DNA from: Fremontodendron californicum
Lineage: Eukaryota; Streptophyta; Magnoliopsida; Malvales; Malvaceae
Assembly: GCA_030761205.1 (NCBI GenBank)
Contig: JAULJL010000032.1
Span: 10,235,134-10,299,133, forward strand
Reading direction: 5' to 3'
DNA length: 64,000 nucleotides
Shown: positions 25,271 to 36,584 of the stretch, piece after piece
Layout of the letters: every line of letters begins with the position of its first letter
How positions within the stretch are numbered: the stretch's first letter is position 1
The notes under the pieces: generated by a model
Databases searched by the model: none
Told to the model about the DNA's origin: nothing
The model's input: the letters and a program-made list of their open reading frames with translations, nothing else
Position numbers and translations under genes: made by a program

Positions 25271-25586
25271 CAGATTAAGGCTAAGATAAATAATTGAACA
25301 ATTATTCATATTAAATATTTTTGGCAAATGATAACTGATACTCTTTTTAATAATGTCTGCTATTCAATACTATAATTGGATAATTATTAATCGGTTATAT
25401 GGTTAATTGATTATATCTAATGTTAAACTCAAAATGGTCAAATATTACATATATATATTAATTACTATATAAATTAGCTTTTACATATCATGATTTTCTA
25501 AAAATTTTAGTATCAATTATTAAGGTTAAACTAATTAATTGGTACTATTTTAATGTCTACTATTCAACATTTTAATTGAACATTTA

Positions 25587-26194
25587 GGGTCTATTTAGAT
25601 GGACAGTGAGATTGGGTCCGGTGATATTGAAAACAGCGGTGGCGGTGAAATTAGTTGCTGTAGCGGTGAGATTAGGTATTGTAGTGGTGAGATTAAAATC
25701 AGTGGTGGGATATGTGTTTGGATGTAAAAGTAATGGTGGCGGTGAGGTGAGAATGAAAAATGACCATTAAAGACATTAATCTAAAAATATATTAATAAAT
25801 TATTTATGTTTATTTATATGATCATTTTTATTTTAAAATAATAATTATTATATTTAAAAAATAATAATACATTTACACATCTTAAATTAAAAATAAATAA
25901 TAATTATTAAATAATCACATAAATAATTTATTCAAATTAATAATTATATAAATAATTATAAGTTATTTAAAAAACCTTTAAATATAAAAGAGATAAATAA
26001 ATAAAGACAAAAACTACAACTATAATTTAAAAGATAAAAAAAGGAAGAAAAAAAAAACATATGGACAAAATTGGAAGAATTCTCCACTGGAGAAAATAAT
26101 TTTTTTCACTGCAGCTAAAAACTCCAATGAAAAAATGGGGGTGTGGCACGGTGAGAATAGCTCCACCGTGCCACACCCCTGTCATCCAAACAGT
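25587..26194. mobile_element. Probable mini-element inserted in copy 1 of the duplication
   Basis: It begins GGGTCTATTTAGATGG and, by about 26194, shows CATCCAAACAG, an imperfect inverted match to the start. It is absent from the second copy of the duplication, which marks it as an insertion. It contains repeated GGTGGCGGTGA-like words and a strong hairpin (26138-26179). The right edge could lie as far as about 26260. There is no transposase. Confidence 0.4.
26138..26179. other. Perfect 16-bp hairpin with 10-base loop
   Basis: GGGGTGTGGCACGGTG (26138-26153) is the exact reverse complement of 26164-26179, separated by ten bases. It is GC-rich in an AT-rich context and lies inside the probable mini-element, so it is more likely an element structure than a terminator or microRNA gene. 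Confidence 0.8.
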
Positions 26195-27579
26195 CAAAAT
26201 CAACAATGGTGTGATTGGACCCAAAAAAAAATCCAAATCGTACCAAACAATGACTGCTTTGAATTCCAAATGTGTTATTGTGTTAATATTTATAATTATT
26301 TTCAAATAAAAAAATATAAATATAAGAATAAATTTTTAAAATTTTAAAATATTGTCAAAAAATTATAATAAAATGACTAAAAACCTAATAAAGCAAAAAT
26401 AAAAATTTATTGGATTAAGTGACTAAGAGCCCAATGAATTATTATGTTAAAAGTAAAAAGTCATTTATATAAATGTTTAATAGATTTTATTTATAACTTC
26501 TTTAATTCCTTCTAATGATGTTTTTTTAAATGTAAACAAATGGTTTTTTACTTTTATTTTTTTTAGTTTTAGTTTATATTTATTTTAACTCACCTCTTTT
26601 ATAATAATCATTAATTATAGTTATATTCAATACCAAATATCAAATATTAAAATTATATTAGTATCATATAAATTAGCTTTTATATATCATGGTTTCTTAA
26701 AATTTCTATATATTAATTATTAAAATTAAACCAATTAATTGGTATTCTTTTAGTGTCTACTATTCAATATTGTAATTAAACATTTGGTCAATTAGTATAT
26801 ACATTTAGATCTAACGTTGTTATGTTAGTATTTATAATCATGTCCAAACAAAAAATATAAATATAACAACAAATTTTTAAAATTTTAAAATACTCTTAAA
26901 AAAAATTATAATACAATAACTAAAAAATCTAATAAAACAAAGTTAAAATGAAAAAATAAAAATAAAAATTTGATGGACTAAGTGGCTATAAAAGTCCAAT
27001 GAATTATTAGGTTAAGAGTAAAAAATCATTTATATAAATGTTTTAATGAGTTTTATTTATAACTTATTTTCATCTAATGATATTTTATTACAAATGCAAC
27101 CCAATGTTTTTTGACTTTTAACTTTTTAGTGTTAATTTATATTTAATTTAGCTCACTTATAAAAAATTAAAAAAAAAAACTTATATAATCATCAATTATA
27201 TCTATATTCAATACTAAATACCATAAAAATTTAAAAAATATAAGTATATAACCATTGCAAAATAATAAGAAGTATCAAAATGTATAAATTCTTTTTTATT
27301 CATACTATAAGTAGATATATTTAGCTTTTATTTAAACTTAAAAGATATTGGACTAAAAAATAATGAAAAATATTCAAATACAAAATATTGATACTCAATT
27401 TATAAATAAAATTATTATATAATTTATATTTATATAAATATTTATTAATTTTTAAAGTTTTAATTTTAGCATTTTTTTTCACTATGTAAAATGTGAAATT
27501 AATTATTACAAATATAAAAAAACAAAGTAATTATTACATTCGAAATTTAAAAAATGTTTATAGCTTAAAATTTTTCAAA

Positions 27580-27780
27580 ATTATTCGAATCTGTCTAAAC
27601 CCGCTCGAACTTGAAAAAGCCCGTATCCGAAATGGTCTGAACCTGAGATAGCCTAAACTCGAAATTATCCGAACCCAAAAAGTCCTAAATCCGAAGTTAT
27701 CCGAATATAAAAATATCCGAGCCCGAAATGCTTCAAATTCGAAATGATCCGAATCCAAAAATAACCTGATCAGAACTTGC
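27580..27780. repeat. Degenerate short repeat (CCGAAATNNTCCGAA type)
   Basis: Words such as ATCCGAACCC, CCCGAAATG and GTTATCCGAA recur every 16-24 bases over about 200 bp. The minus-strand reading rich in F, R and I is an effect of the repeat. A related, more decayed stretch lies at about 36140-36290. Confidence 0.65.
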
Positions 27781-28009
27781 TTGTTTGCCACCTCTATAAA
27801 TCTTAAGAAAGGGATTAGAACCAAACAAAGCCGAAAATTATAATCTAACTGTATTATCAAAAAAAAAAAAAAAAAATCAATGAAATTTATTTATATAATT
27901 ATAAGGAATTTACTAAAATTATTTTTAATATTGAATCTTGATCTCATAAAAAGTCACTAACGTAACTTTTACTCAAAATCTATACTAATCCTTAAAAAAA
28001 AAAAAAAAA

Positions 28010-29880
28010 AAATCCGATTATGGGTTGCCACATGTCCAAGTTTCTTTGCTTGACACGTGACAGCTTTTTAATTTTAGTTTTTTTTTTTAATTATTATTTT
28101 AAGTTTTAGTTTTTAGTTTTTTTTTGTATATTTTTAAATGATGTAATTAAATATGTTTGTTTGCATGTTCACTCACAAATCGATATAGGATTCGTATCCG
28201 ATCCGTTCGAATTTTTTTTTATAATTTTTTTTTAAATTATTTTTAGTTTTAATATTTATTTTATTTTTAAATTATGTAATTAAAGGGATTGGTCTGAATG
28301 TTGAATCGTGAATCGATTTAAGATCCGTACCCAACTCGCTCGGAGAAAAAAAAAATTTTATTTTTTATTTTTTTTAGTTTTAGTTTTAGGTTTTTTATTT
28401 TATTTTTAAAATGATATATTTAAAGGGATTGGTCTATACGTTGACTCGCAGATCGATTTATCCGTACCCGACCTGTTAAAAAAAGTTATTTATTTATTTA
28501 ATTATTTTTAATTTATTTTTAAATGATGTACTTAAAGGATTGATCTCGTACATTGACTCGCAGATCGATTTAGAATTCGTACCCGACTCGCTCAAAAAAA
28601 AAGTTAAAAAAATAAAGTATAATGAATTTGCTTATAGTCAGTGTAACGCACGTGTTAAGCTCATTTGCTTGACAGGAAGTTTTTTTTTAGTTATTTTTAG
28701 TTTTATATCGACCCAACGAAAGAATAAAATACAAATTACAATTTTATTTTGTTACCTTTTATTAATTATTTTTATAACCTATAAATAAAAATATATTATG
28801 TAATTTATAAATAAACAATTCTCATAATTAATAAAATATAATTATATTAATATTAATAGTATTATAATTTAAAAATAAATAATAAATAATTATTATTTAA
28901 TAAAATTTAATTTAATTTAATTTTTTTATTATTAATCTTTGCTCGACATGTGGCGAGCTAATTTATATATATTTTTTTAGTTTTTAAATAATGTATTTAA
29001 AGATGTTGGTTCACACGTTGACTCGCGGATCAATTTAGGATCCATACTCGATCTGTTCGAAAAAAAATTAAAAAAATTATTTTATTATGTTATTAATTAT
29101 TTTTAGTTTTTATTTTTAAATGGTGTATTTAAAGGGGTTGTTCCAAACATTGACTCGCGAGTCAATTTAAGATCTGTACCCGAACCGTTCGAGAAAAAAA
29201 ATTATTAATTATTTTTATTTTTATTAGTTTTAAGTTTTTTATTAATTATTTTATTTTTAAATGATGTATTTAAAGGGGTTAGTCCGTACGTTGACTCGTA
29301 GGTCGATTTAAGATCCGTACCCGACCCGTTCAAAAAAAAGTTAAAAAAGTTTTTAATTATTTTTATTTTATTTTTAAATGATTTATTTAAAGTGCTGGTC
29401 CGCACGTTGACTTGCGAATCGATTTAGAATCCGTACCCGACTCGCTCGGGAAAAAAAATTTTAAAAAAAAAATTGAACTTGCTGCTAATCAATGTGACAT
29501 ACGTGTTAAACTATTTTTCTTGACAACGTGCTTTTTTTCTTTTTCTTTTTTAATTTTAAGTCGACCCAACGAGAGAATAAAATACAGATCATAATTTTGT
29601 TTTATTATTTTTCATTAATTATTTTTTATCTCCTATAAATAAAAATATACATTATACAATAAGGTCTAAATATTTTTTAGAAATAGATATAAATAACATT
29701 TATAAAATGCATTTATATTATGTAATTTATAAATAAACAATTATCAAAAATTTAATTTTCATAATTAATAAAATATAATTATATTAATATTATTACAATT
29801 TAAAAATAAAAAATGTAAATAAAAATTATTATTTAATAAATTTTAATTTAAAATTAATTTTTTATTACTAATTAATTAAA
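28010..29880. repeat. Two-level tandem repeat: ~850-bp unit holding four ~115-140-bp monomers
   Basis: Eight monomers carrying GTTGACTCGC, AGATCGATTTA and GATCCGTACCCGAC lie at about 28160, 28287, 28424, 28537 and again at about 29004, 29133, 29274, 29391. Corresponding monomers are about 844-854 bp apart. Each set of four is followed by a shared spacer (TAAGCTCATTTGCTTGACA-like; GTCGACCCAACGA; AGAATAAAATACA). No protein is supported. I do not recognise the repeat. Confidence 0.8.
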
Positions 29881-29903
29881 AAAATTATAGAAACACCAGC
29901 CGA

Positions 29904-29917
29904 GGGGGGGGGGGGGG
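29904..29917. repeat. Run of 14 G
   Basis: An uninterrupted G run is rare in this AT-rich tract. Its length is a likely place for assembly or sequencing error. Confidence 0.9.
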
Positions 29918-30011
29918 TTAACTCTAGTATACAATAAAAACATGCATAACACACATATACTCAAGGATATATCTCATTCTAAATCAAATAATTGTTTTTA
30001 TGCCAAAATGT

Positions 30012-30072
30012 TTGTGGTTTGTTGGTAAAGTCCTAAACTTTTAATTCTAGTCTTCAGGTTCAATCCCTGACA
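30012..30072 (+). other. tRNA-like sequence, possible SINE head
   Basis: A box-A-like GTTTGTTGGTA and a box-B-like GGTTCAATCC (30057-30066) are spaced as in a tRNA-derived pol III promoter. The cloverleaf is not convincing, so it is not called a tRNA gene. Confidence 0.3.
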
Positions 30073-30328
30073 TTATCAAATATGGAAAAATAATTGTTTT
30101 TATATTGTTTTTAAATATTGAAATATTTTCTTCAATTAACTTTGGTTCATTATTAGTATTGTTTTGTTGAAGAATGAAATATAAGAATTTTAAAATTAAT
30201 AAGATATATATATATGACAAACCTTAAACATCTATCAAAAAATATTTTTATATATATCTCAAAGGTAAATTTCATTTTTAATATATTTTTAGACTTCAGA
30301 ATTCGATAAACACTTAATTATCTAGGAT

Positions 30329-30362
<34 letters not shown>

Positions 30363-31629
30363 CATCTAAACCCGTTATAAAATATAAGTCATATGAATTC
30401 TATGACTTTTTATTTAGAATTCATACTATAGTCTATAAAATTATAAGTTATAATGTTATAATTCATATTGTTCTAAAATTAGTTATAGAATTCTACTATA
30501 ATTTTTTTAACTGCTATCATTGTTCACTAATATATTATAATTCATGTTATCTTTATCTTCAGTGATGCTATTTAGGAATTGAGCCTGGTCATTGAAATTA
30601 AAAATCATAAAATCATTTATCACGGGATTATTACTTTTTTCTCAAAAGACACAGCTTCAGCGCATTTGTTTATATGTCCAAAAACTTTTCATTTTCTATC
30701 CTATGTACTATAAGTCATATTATTATAATTTATAAAATTATAACCAATATTATTATAATTTTATTAGTCATAGAATTCATATAAAAATTGTCTTTCGTTA
30801 CTATCGTTGTTTTATTTGATACCACATAGCAAAAATTTTCTATCCTATGTTTTATTTTTAATCGAATCCCTTATAAAAAATTTTAAAAAATTATTATTTT
30901 ATACGTTTATGCCTTTTTTTTAGATGTTCAATTTGAACCTCATCTTGCACAAAACAATATTAGAATGTTCAACTTTATTGATTTTTAATTTAATTAATGT
31001 TTATCTTTCACATTTAATAAAAAAAAAATTAGATCTCTCGTTCAAGTTCATTTGTATATCAAATTAATTGTCCTAATTTTTCTTTCTTTCTTTTTTGTAT
31101 TTTGATAGCATTAATCTAATTACTATTAATATATTATCAAAAAAATAATAAATAAGTTGGCATATTACAGACATTCCTACCTTTCACTTTAAGAATTTGT
31201 TTAATGTCAACAAATATATGTTTTATATATACAAAAATAATTGCATATTTCTTCAATTATTAATATATGTGTATAATCTTTGCGGATATTGTAACTTAAT
31301 AGCTTTTTGTATTAGATGACAATATAATTTTTTTTTAAATGTTTGGCACATTAAAACAAAATAGATGTTTCAATATTCAACAAGTAAAAGTAATTAAGAG
31401 TTTAAACAATAATATTCTTGTTATCAGATTTAGAAAAAGTTAATAGTAATGATGATGATTGATTAATTGATGAAAACTTGATTTCTTTCAAATTGATTTA
31501 TATGAAAATTTTAATTTTTTTTACCGGTTTAAATACATTATTGAATTTTTAATTGAATGATTCTATGTAAATGGTATATATTAATTCATATATTAACTGA
31601 TAGAATATTCTTTTATACCCCGTGGGTTA
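30073..31629. other. AT-rich intergenic DNA, no gene seen
   Basis: It contains a TA microsatellite near 30335-30362 and scattered poly(T) and poly(A). I see no open frame with protein-like composition, no RNA gene and no TE end. Confidence 0.6.
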
Positions 31630-31879
31630 GACCTGCTCATGGGTCGGGGCGAGCCGCGGCTCAATTTTTTTCATATTCTTTGTCCAGGCTCGGTAGGCTC
31701 GAATTTACTGTTCATCGGATTAAAAAAAATATTTTATATTTTTTTATAATTAAAATTAAATAAAATAATGTTATTTTAATTAAAAAATACTTTTTCGAAC
31801 CGGCCCGGAAAAAAAAATCTGCCCAGGCCTGACCCAATACGGGTCAGGCTAGGCGGGCTGCCCGGCCCATGAGCAGGTA
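31630..31879. mobile_element. TIR mini-element (MITE), copy 2
   Basis: It is 250 bp, with ends GACCTGCTCATGGG and CCCATGAGCAGGT(A), and TA on each side (31628-31629, 31880-31881). It shares its architecture with the copy at 21850-22081, including GAATTTACTGTTCATC near the left and the AT-rich core. It is a second member of the same family. Confidence 0.75.
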
Positions 31880-34800
31880 TACCGTGGCTGGAGCTTCTAC
31901 TAAATAACTATTTATATAAAAAATCAGCACCTTTATTCTTTATATATACATATGTATACATGTATTCTTTTGCTTTAGTTTAAAATTAGTATCTCAAACT
32001 TTATATTTAAAAAAAATAAAGTTTTGTGTTATAAATGTTCAACATAAAAAAATGAAAAATATATTTTATTAACAAACACAAATAATTAATTTTGGTATAC
32101 AAAATATAGTTATATTGTTATTTTAAGAAGGTATAAGAATGGATGAATTGATTAAAATTGATTTCTAAAATAATTTATATAATATTGATATTTTTATTTT
32201 TTAAAATTTCATCAACATATTTTCTTATCACTTTTTAAAACATGTTAATAGAAAATTGATGTATATTAACTGATATAATAAGATACCAATATTATATTAT
32301 AGAAAAAATAATGATAAATACAAATATAATATTTTCTTCAATTTTTATGAGAGATACCTTCATTAATAATTTATTCACTAATTAAAATTTAATTAATTAT
32401 TTATAATAATATAATAAATATGAATTAATTGTACAAATACAACTAATTCCATAATCAATGATAAATCGCTTGTAAAAAAAAAAAAAATTATAAGTCACAA
32501 TTTTTATAACAAAAATCAATTTAAATTACTTATAATATAATTATGAGTCATAATTTTCATAAAAAAAATAAATTAGTACATATTTATTATTTATTAGTAT
32601 ATATTTACTGTTATTATTATAATTTAAATAAAACAATTTCAATGGAAACAGTATTACTAATTAATGATTGTATTAGTAATATACTAAAACTAAAGAAACT
32701 ATTTAATTTTAACTTATTGGCTTTCTTTACGAAATTTTATATTTTGATCGATTTTATATAAAATTATAATATTTATATGTTACTTCTAATCATACAAAAA
32801 TAAATCATAAATATAAAGATATAATATGAATTTAATATAAATAAAAATAAAAAATACACAAAAAGTGATTCAAAACTTATCTTCCAGGACTAACTATATA
32901 TCGTCTATTAATCAAGAAAATTATATATATATATATATAACCACCGTATATTCTTACTTGAATGAAAAAAATTATTACAACTCATCAATTGTGTAAATTT
33001 CATAATTTTTAAAACTATTTAATAACTCAATGGAATAAAAATTCTAGCTTTTGATATAACTAAATTTAATTTTTATTGAGAACACAATTTCCTTCAATAA
33101 AGAGTTCAAAGATTAATAAAACAAATGAATAGATAGAAATGAATTAATTAATTTTTAATTTAATAAGAAAACTATTAATTAAGAAAATTTTATTTTAATA
33201 ATTAAAGATGGGGCAGACTATTGAAATTGACATGATTGCACGTTTTTGTTAAAGCATAAATTTAAAGTTGTAGCAACAAAATATTATCGTTACATGTTAT
33301 AAATCAACACATCTTACTTCAAATATAAATTAAGTCTGAAAAAAGTTTAATAAGAATCACAATTGTTATAAAATCAAACATTACTCCAAATATAATTGAA
33401 GTTTGAAATTTTTTTAATATGAACCACAATGATTGCTTAGAAATTAACAAAACGCATTGCATGATTGTGTTAACCTCACTACTTGCTACCATCACCTTTT
33501 ACATTAGCATCAACCCTTTGCAATACTCTTTGTAAAATAGATTATAGATTTTCTAATTAATAATCTTAAAATTTTTAATTCAATTTTATAATCCAATTTG
33601 ATTAATAACACTATATATGATAAATTAGTAGACTATACTAATCCCATTATTGATAATACTATATATATATATATATATATGATAAATTAGTATTACATTT
33701 ATATTTTGAGCATGAAATTTTATCATGATAGATAATCATCCAATTTAATATAGATAAAGATATTGCTTAATTTTCTTTTCTCAATCAAGTTTTACTTCTG
33801 ACCATTATATGTACAACCTTTACAAAGAATGTTATGTTAATTGCTAAAAAGAAAATGATCTTTTTTTTTCTTTTTTTTTTTTTAAATGTTAAAGTCTTTG
33901 ATTCAAGTTCATAGAACTAATTAGATATAAAGGGAAAAAAAAAAATTAATTCTTACTTTATAGTCCAAACCTTAGGTTAATAAGAAAATAAATAGATAAT
34001 AATTAGTCAATATTTAAATTCATAAAAAATTATCAATTAAGGAAAATTTTCTTTCATAATTAAAAACTTCAATGTTAATAAGAAAATAAATAAAAAATTA
34101 GTCAATATTTTAATTTAATAATAAAATCATTAATTAATGATAAGATAGTTAATTTAATAAACGGCCAAGAGTATATATGTTGTTCACTATTTGCAATTTG
34201 GAGTTGGTATTTTTATATATAGTATTGATTGATATTGATATATAGATAGAAGATATAATATATATACATATATTTGAAATAAATTTTAATGTCTACTACT
34301 TTAAAATGTGTAGAGGGTTCTTTTGATCGGGTGAGGAAACGTAGCAAATCAATAAAACGAGATGTCATAGGGGGATGACAGGGAGGAAGATTGGAGCCGG
34401 CCTTGAAGAACAAGTGTGGTGGCAGGTGGTGGTGATGAAGGCTGTAGGTGGCTGAGGATGGCAAAAATTACGGTGATTGGGATCATCCAAAGAGAAAGTT
34501 GCAGAGAATTTCTTAAGAGCCAAAAATTTGTCAGACTGTCAAAAGATCACAAATGAAGCTCTAGGACCACTGCTTATAGCCTTTCTAAGAGAACTTACGA
34601 ATAGAAGTTACAAAGAAAGTGATAAGTTATTTTACTGAAAATGGTACAAGTCATGGGTGGTGGAGAAGTTATCTATGGAGTTGGTGAAGTGACAATTATG
34701 GGAGGTTATACATGAGGAGTGTTTTGGTCGCAGATTATGAAGAAAGGTTACTGACATCACGCTTAGGACCGCACTGCTTGTTCAACGGGAAAGAAAAGCA

Positions 34801-34979
34801 CTTATATTCTAGGGAAAGATTAAGAAGAAGACTTAACAATCTTCATATCTAAGCCTCCAAGCCATACTTTCCAAGATATCCCAAGAGTGGAGTAAACCCA
34901 AAAATCCTGACAACCTTTCGGGGTTAGCTCCATAGTCTTCCCGTTGTCGTGGATCTTGCTAGCTAAATCGCAAATCATC
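31880..34979. other. AT-rich intergenic DNA, no gene seen
   Basis: TA microsatellites lie at about 32920-32940 and 33660-33682. From about 34320 the base composition becomes richer in G and the text is GGTGGTGG-rich, leading into the minisatellite. This part may be a decayed transposon, but I see no motif that identifies it. Confidence 0.5.
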
Positions 34980-35390
34980 TTTGTCACACGCTACACAAGC
35001 GGCTAGAGAATGCCGAAGTGTTGGAGGAGTGGAGTGCTAGAGTGTTAAGGGAGTGGAGCACTGGAGTGTTGGAGAGCTATTGCCATAATTGTGCTAGGGA
35101 GCGTTGAGCCATGAAGCGTTGTTGCCAGAGAGAGTTGCTTCTTGGGAACGCTGTGCTAGGGAGCACTATGCCAGGGGAGTGTTGTACCAGAGAGTGCTGC
35201 TGCCAAAGAGAGCTACTATTAGGGAGTGTTGCTGCCAGGGAGCACTGTGCTAGAAAGCTTTTCTACCAGGGACCTCTGCTGTCAGGAAGCGCTGCTGTCA
35301 AGAAGAGCTACTGCAAGGAAGTACTGTGTCAGGGAGTGTTGTTGCCAATGAGTACTATTGCATGGAGCGTTGCTGTGTCACAGGGTCATT
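34980..35390. repeat. GC-richer minisatellite of GGGAGTGTTGCTGCCA type
   Basis: Imperfect 15-30 bp units built from GGAGCRYTGYTGCCA-like words and TGTGCTAGGGAGCACT recur about 20 times. A plus-strand frame of 101 codons (35111-35416) reads through the array and is rich in C, R, E and L. I regard it as produced by the repeat. The array lies about 1.2 kb upstream of the host gene. Confidence 0.7.
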
Positions 35391-36491
35391 ACTCTATTTC
35401 CAAAAGAAGCTCCTGATGGGATGTGCAGCGTACCATTTATATGCCTAAAGGCCTTTTCCTTTCCTATTCAATGTGATATTAATGCATTATGCCTACTTCT
35501 TTAAAGTGCTTTAGCATAACAGCTGTAGGAGCACTACTGCTAGGCAACATTGCTTATGAAGGCTGTGCATGCATGACATGTTATTGACAAAAAACAAGCA
35601 TCTACATAATGCAATATTCATTTGAACGAATAATTTTGTTCTGTTGTTATTAAAGGTTAAACCCTTTGTTTAGTGGACATTAATAGTATTGCATTTGCAA
35701 TTTTGCATACTAGTAATTTCTAGTAAAACTCTCGCAAACATTGCATATTCAATTGTAGTGGTCTACTATTACATACATCTATAGTATTTTCAAATTTAAA
35801 AAACAATTTTTTTACAATTAATATACTAGAAAATTATTATTTGCAATATTTTTAGCGCATTCAAAAATATCTCAAAAAATATATTATCAAATCTTTTAAG
35901 ATTTAAATAAATTAATATTTCTAATAATTTGTTGGAGAAACTTTTAAGTCTCAATTTAACTTTTACTCAAATATTTAAGTTAATTCAAATGAAGCATTCA
36001 AGTATTTGGCTCAATGATTAATGTCCATAATTTTTTTATTCAAATAGCTAAGTTCCAATCTATTTTTTTCCAAATAAAAAAAGTTAATTCCATTGAAATA
36101 TCTTCCCTAACCTTTTTTCCATCATGAATTACAAAATATAAAGTAAACTCACTTACTTCGAAACCAAAATGGTTTAAATACAAAATGATTCAAAATCGAA
36201 ATGACGCGAATTCAAAATGATTCAAATTTTTCTTAATTCGAATCCGATTTAACCTAAACCCAAAGATGATTTAACCCAAACGCAATATATACCAACCCGC
36301 TCATTTACCATCTCTTACCTAACCCATAAGTATCCTGGAAACAAAAGATTCATACCCAAAAAAAGAAAAAAAGAAAAAAAAAAAAAAAAAGCTGGCAAGC
36401 TGCAAATTAACCAACAAGTGTCAAGCAGGACCACCTTGCATTTTAGGCTCGTGCCAAAAAAAAAAAAAAAAATATCCTGGAGATCATATGG
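35391..36491. other. Upstream region of the polyamine-synthase-like gene
   Basis: About 1.1 kb without a supported feature: AT-rich DNA, a degenerate GATTCAAA-type repeat at about 36140-36290, and A runs at 36360-36390 and 36457-36471. Promoter elements beyond the weak TATA candidate cannot be told from background. Confidence 0.5.
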
Positions 36492-36501
36492 CCTATTTAT
36501 T
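36492..36501 (+). promoter_or_regulatory. Possible TATA box of the polyamine-synthase-like gene
   Basis: CTATTTATTA stands about 90 bases before the start codon, a plausible distance for a short 5' leader. TATA-like words are common in this AT-rich DNA, so the call is weak. Confidence 0.25.
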
Positions 36502-36584
36502 AATGCCCTCATGCAAGACCTGCTTTGCCAACAGCACATTGAGTAAAGAGAGAGACCTTTTACATTGCAAAATTAGAGTTTAGT

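Larger units (their letters stand above)
21660..25429. other. AT-rich intergenic DNA
   Basis: No coding region or RNA gene is supported here. It contains the TIR mini-element at 21850-22081, a tandem duplication at 24477-24550 and a possible LTR relic at 24869-25270. The rest, including 22480-24470, shows only AT-rich sequence with poly(T) runs. A stretch at about 22490-22560 resembles a reversed tRNA-like box B but is too weak to call. Confidence 0.6.
25430..27190. repeat. Diverged tandem duplication of ~560 bp, first copy interrupted
   Basis: Copy 1 (about 25430-25586 plus about 26260-26634) and copy 2 (about 26635-27190) share AAATTAGCTTTTA, TATATCATG, 'TAATTGGTA', 'GTCTACTATTCAA', TTTTTAAAATTTTAAAATA, 'CCAATGAATTATTA' and 'TCATTTATATAAATGTTT' in the same order. 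Copy 1 is split by the sequence at about 25587-26260. Confidence 0.75.

Noticed and set aside
30012..30072. A tRNA gene
   Set aside because: Box A and box B words are present but the stems do not pair well; kept only as a possible SINE head.
35111..35416. 101-codon Cys/Arg/Leu-rich frame
   Set aside because: It is read from the minisatellite; the composition reflects the repeat and there is no start context or homology to support a protein.
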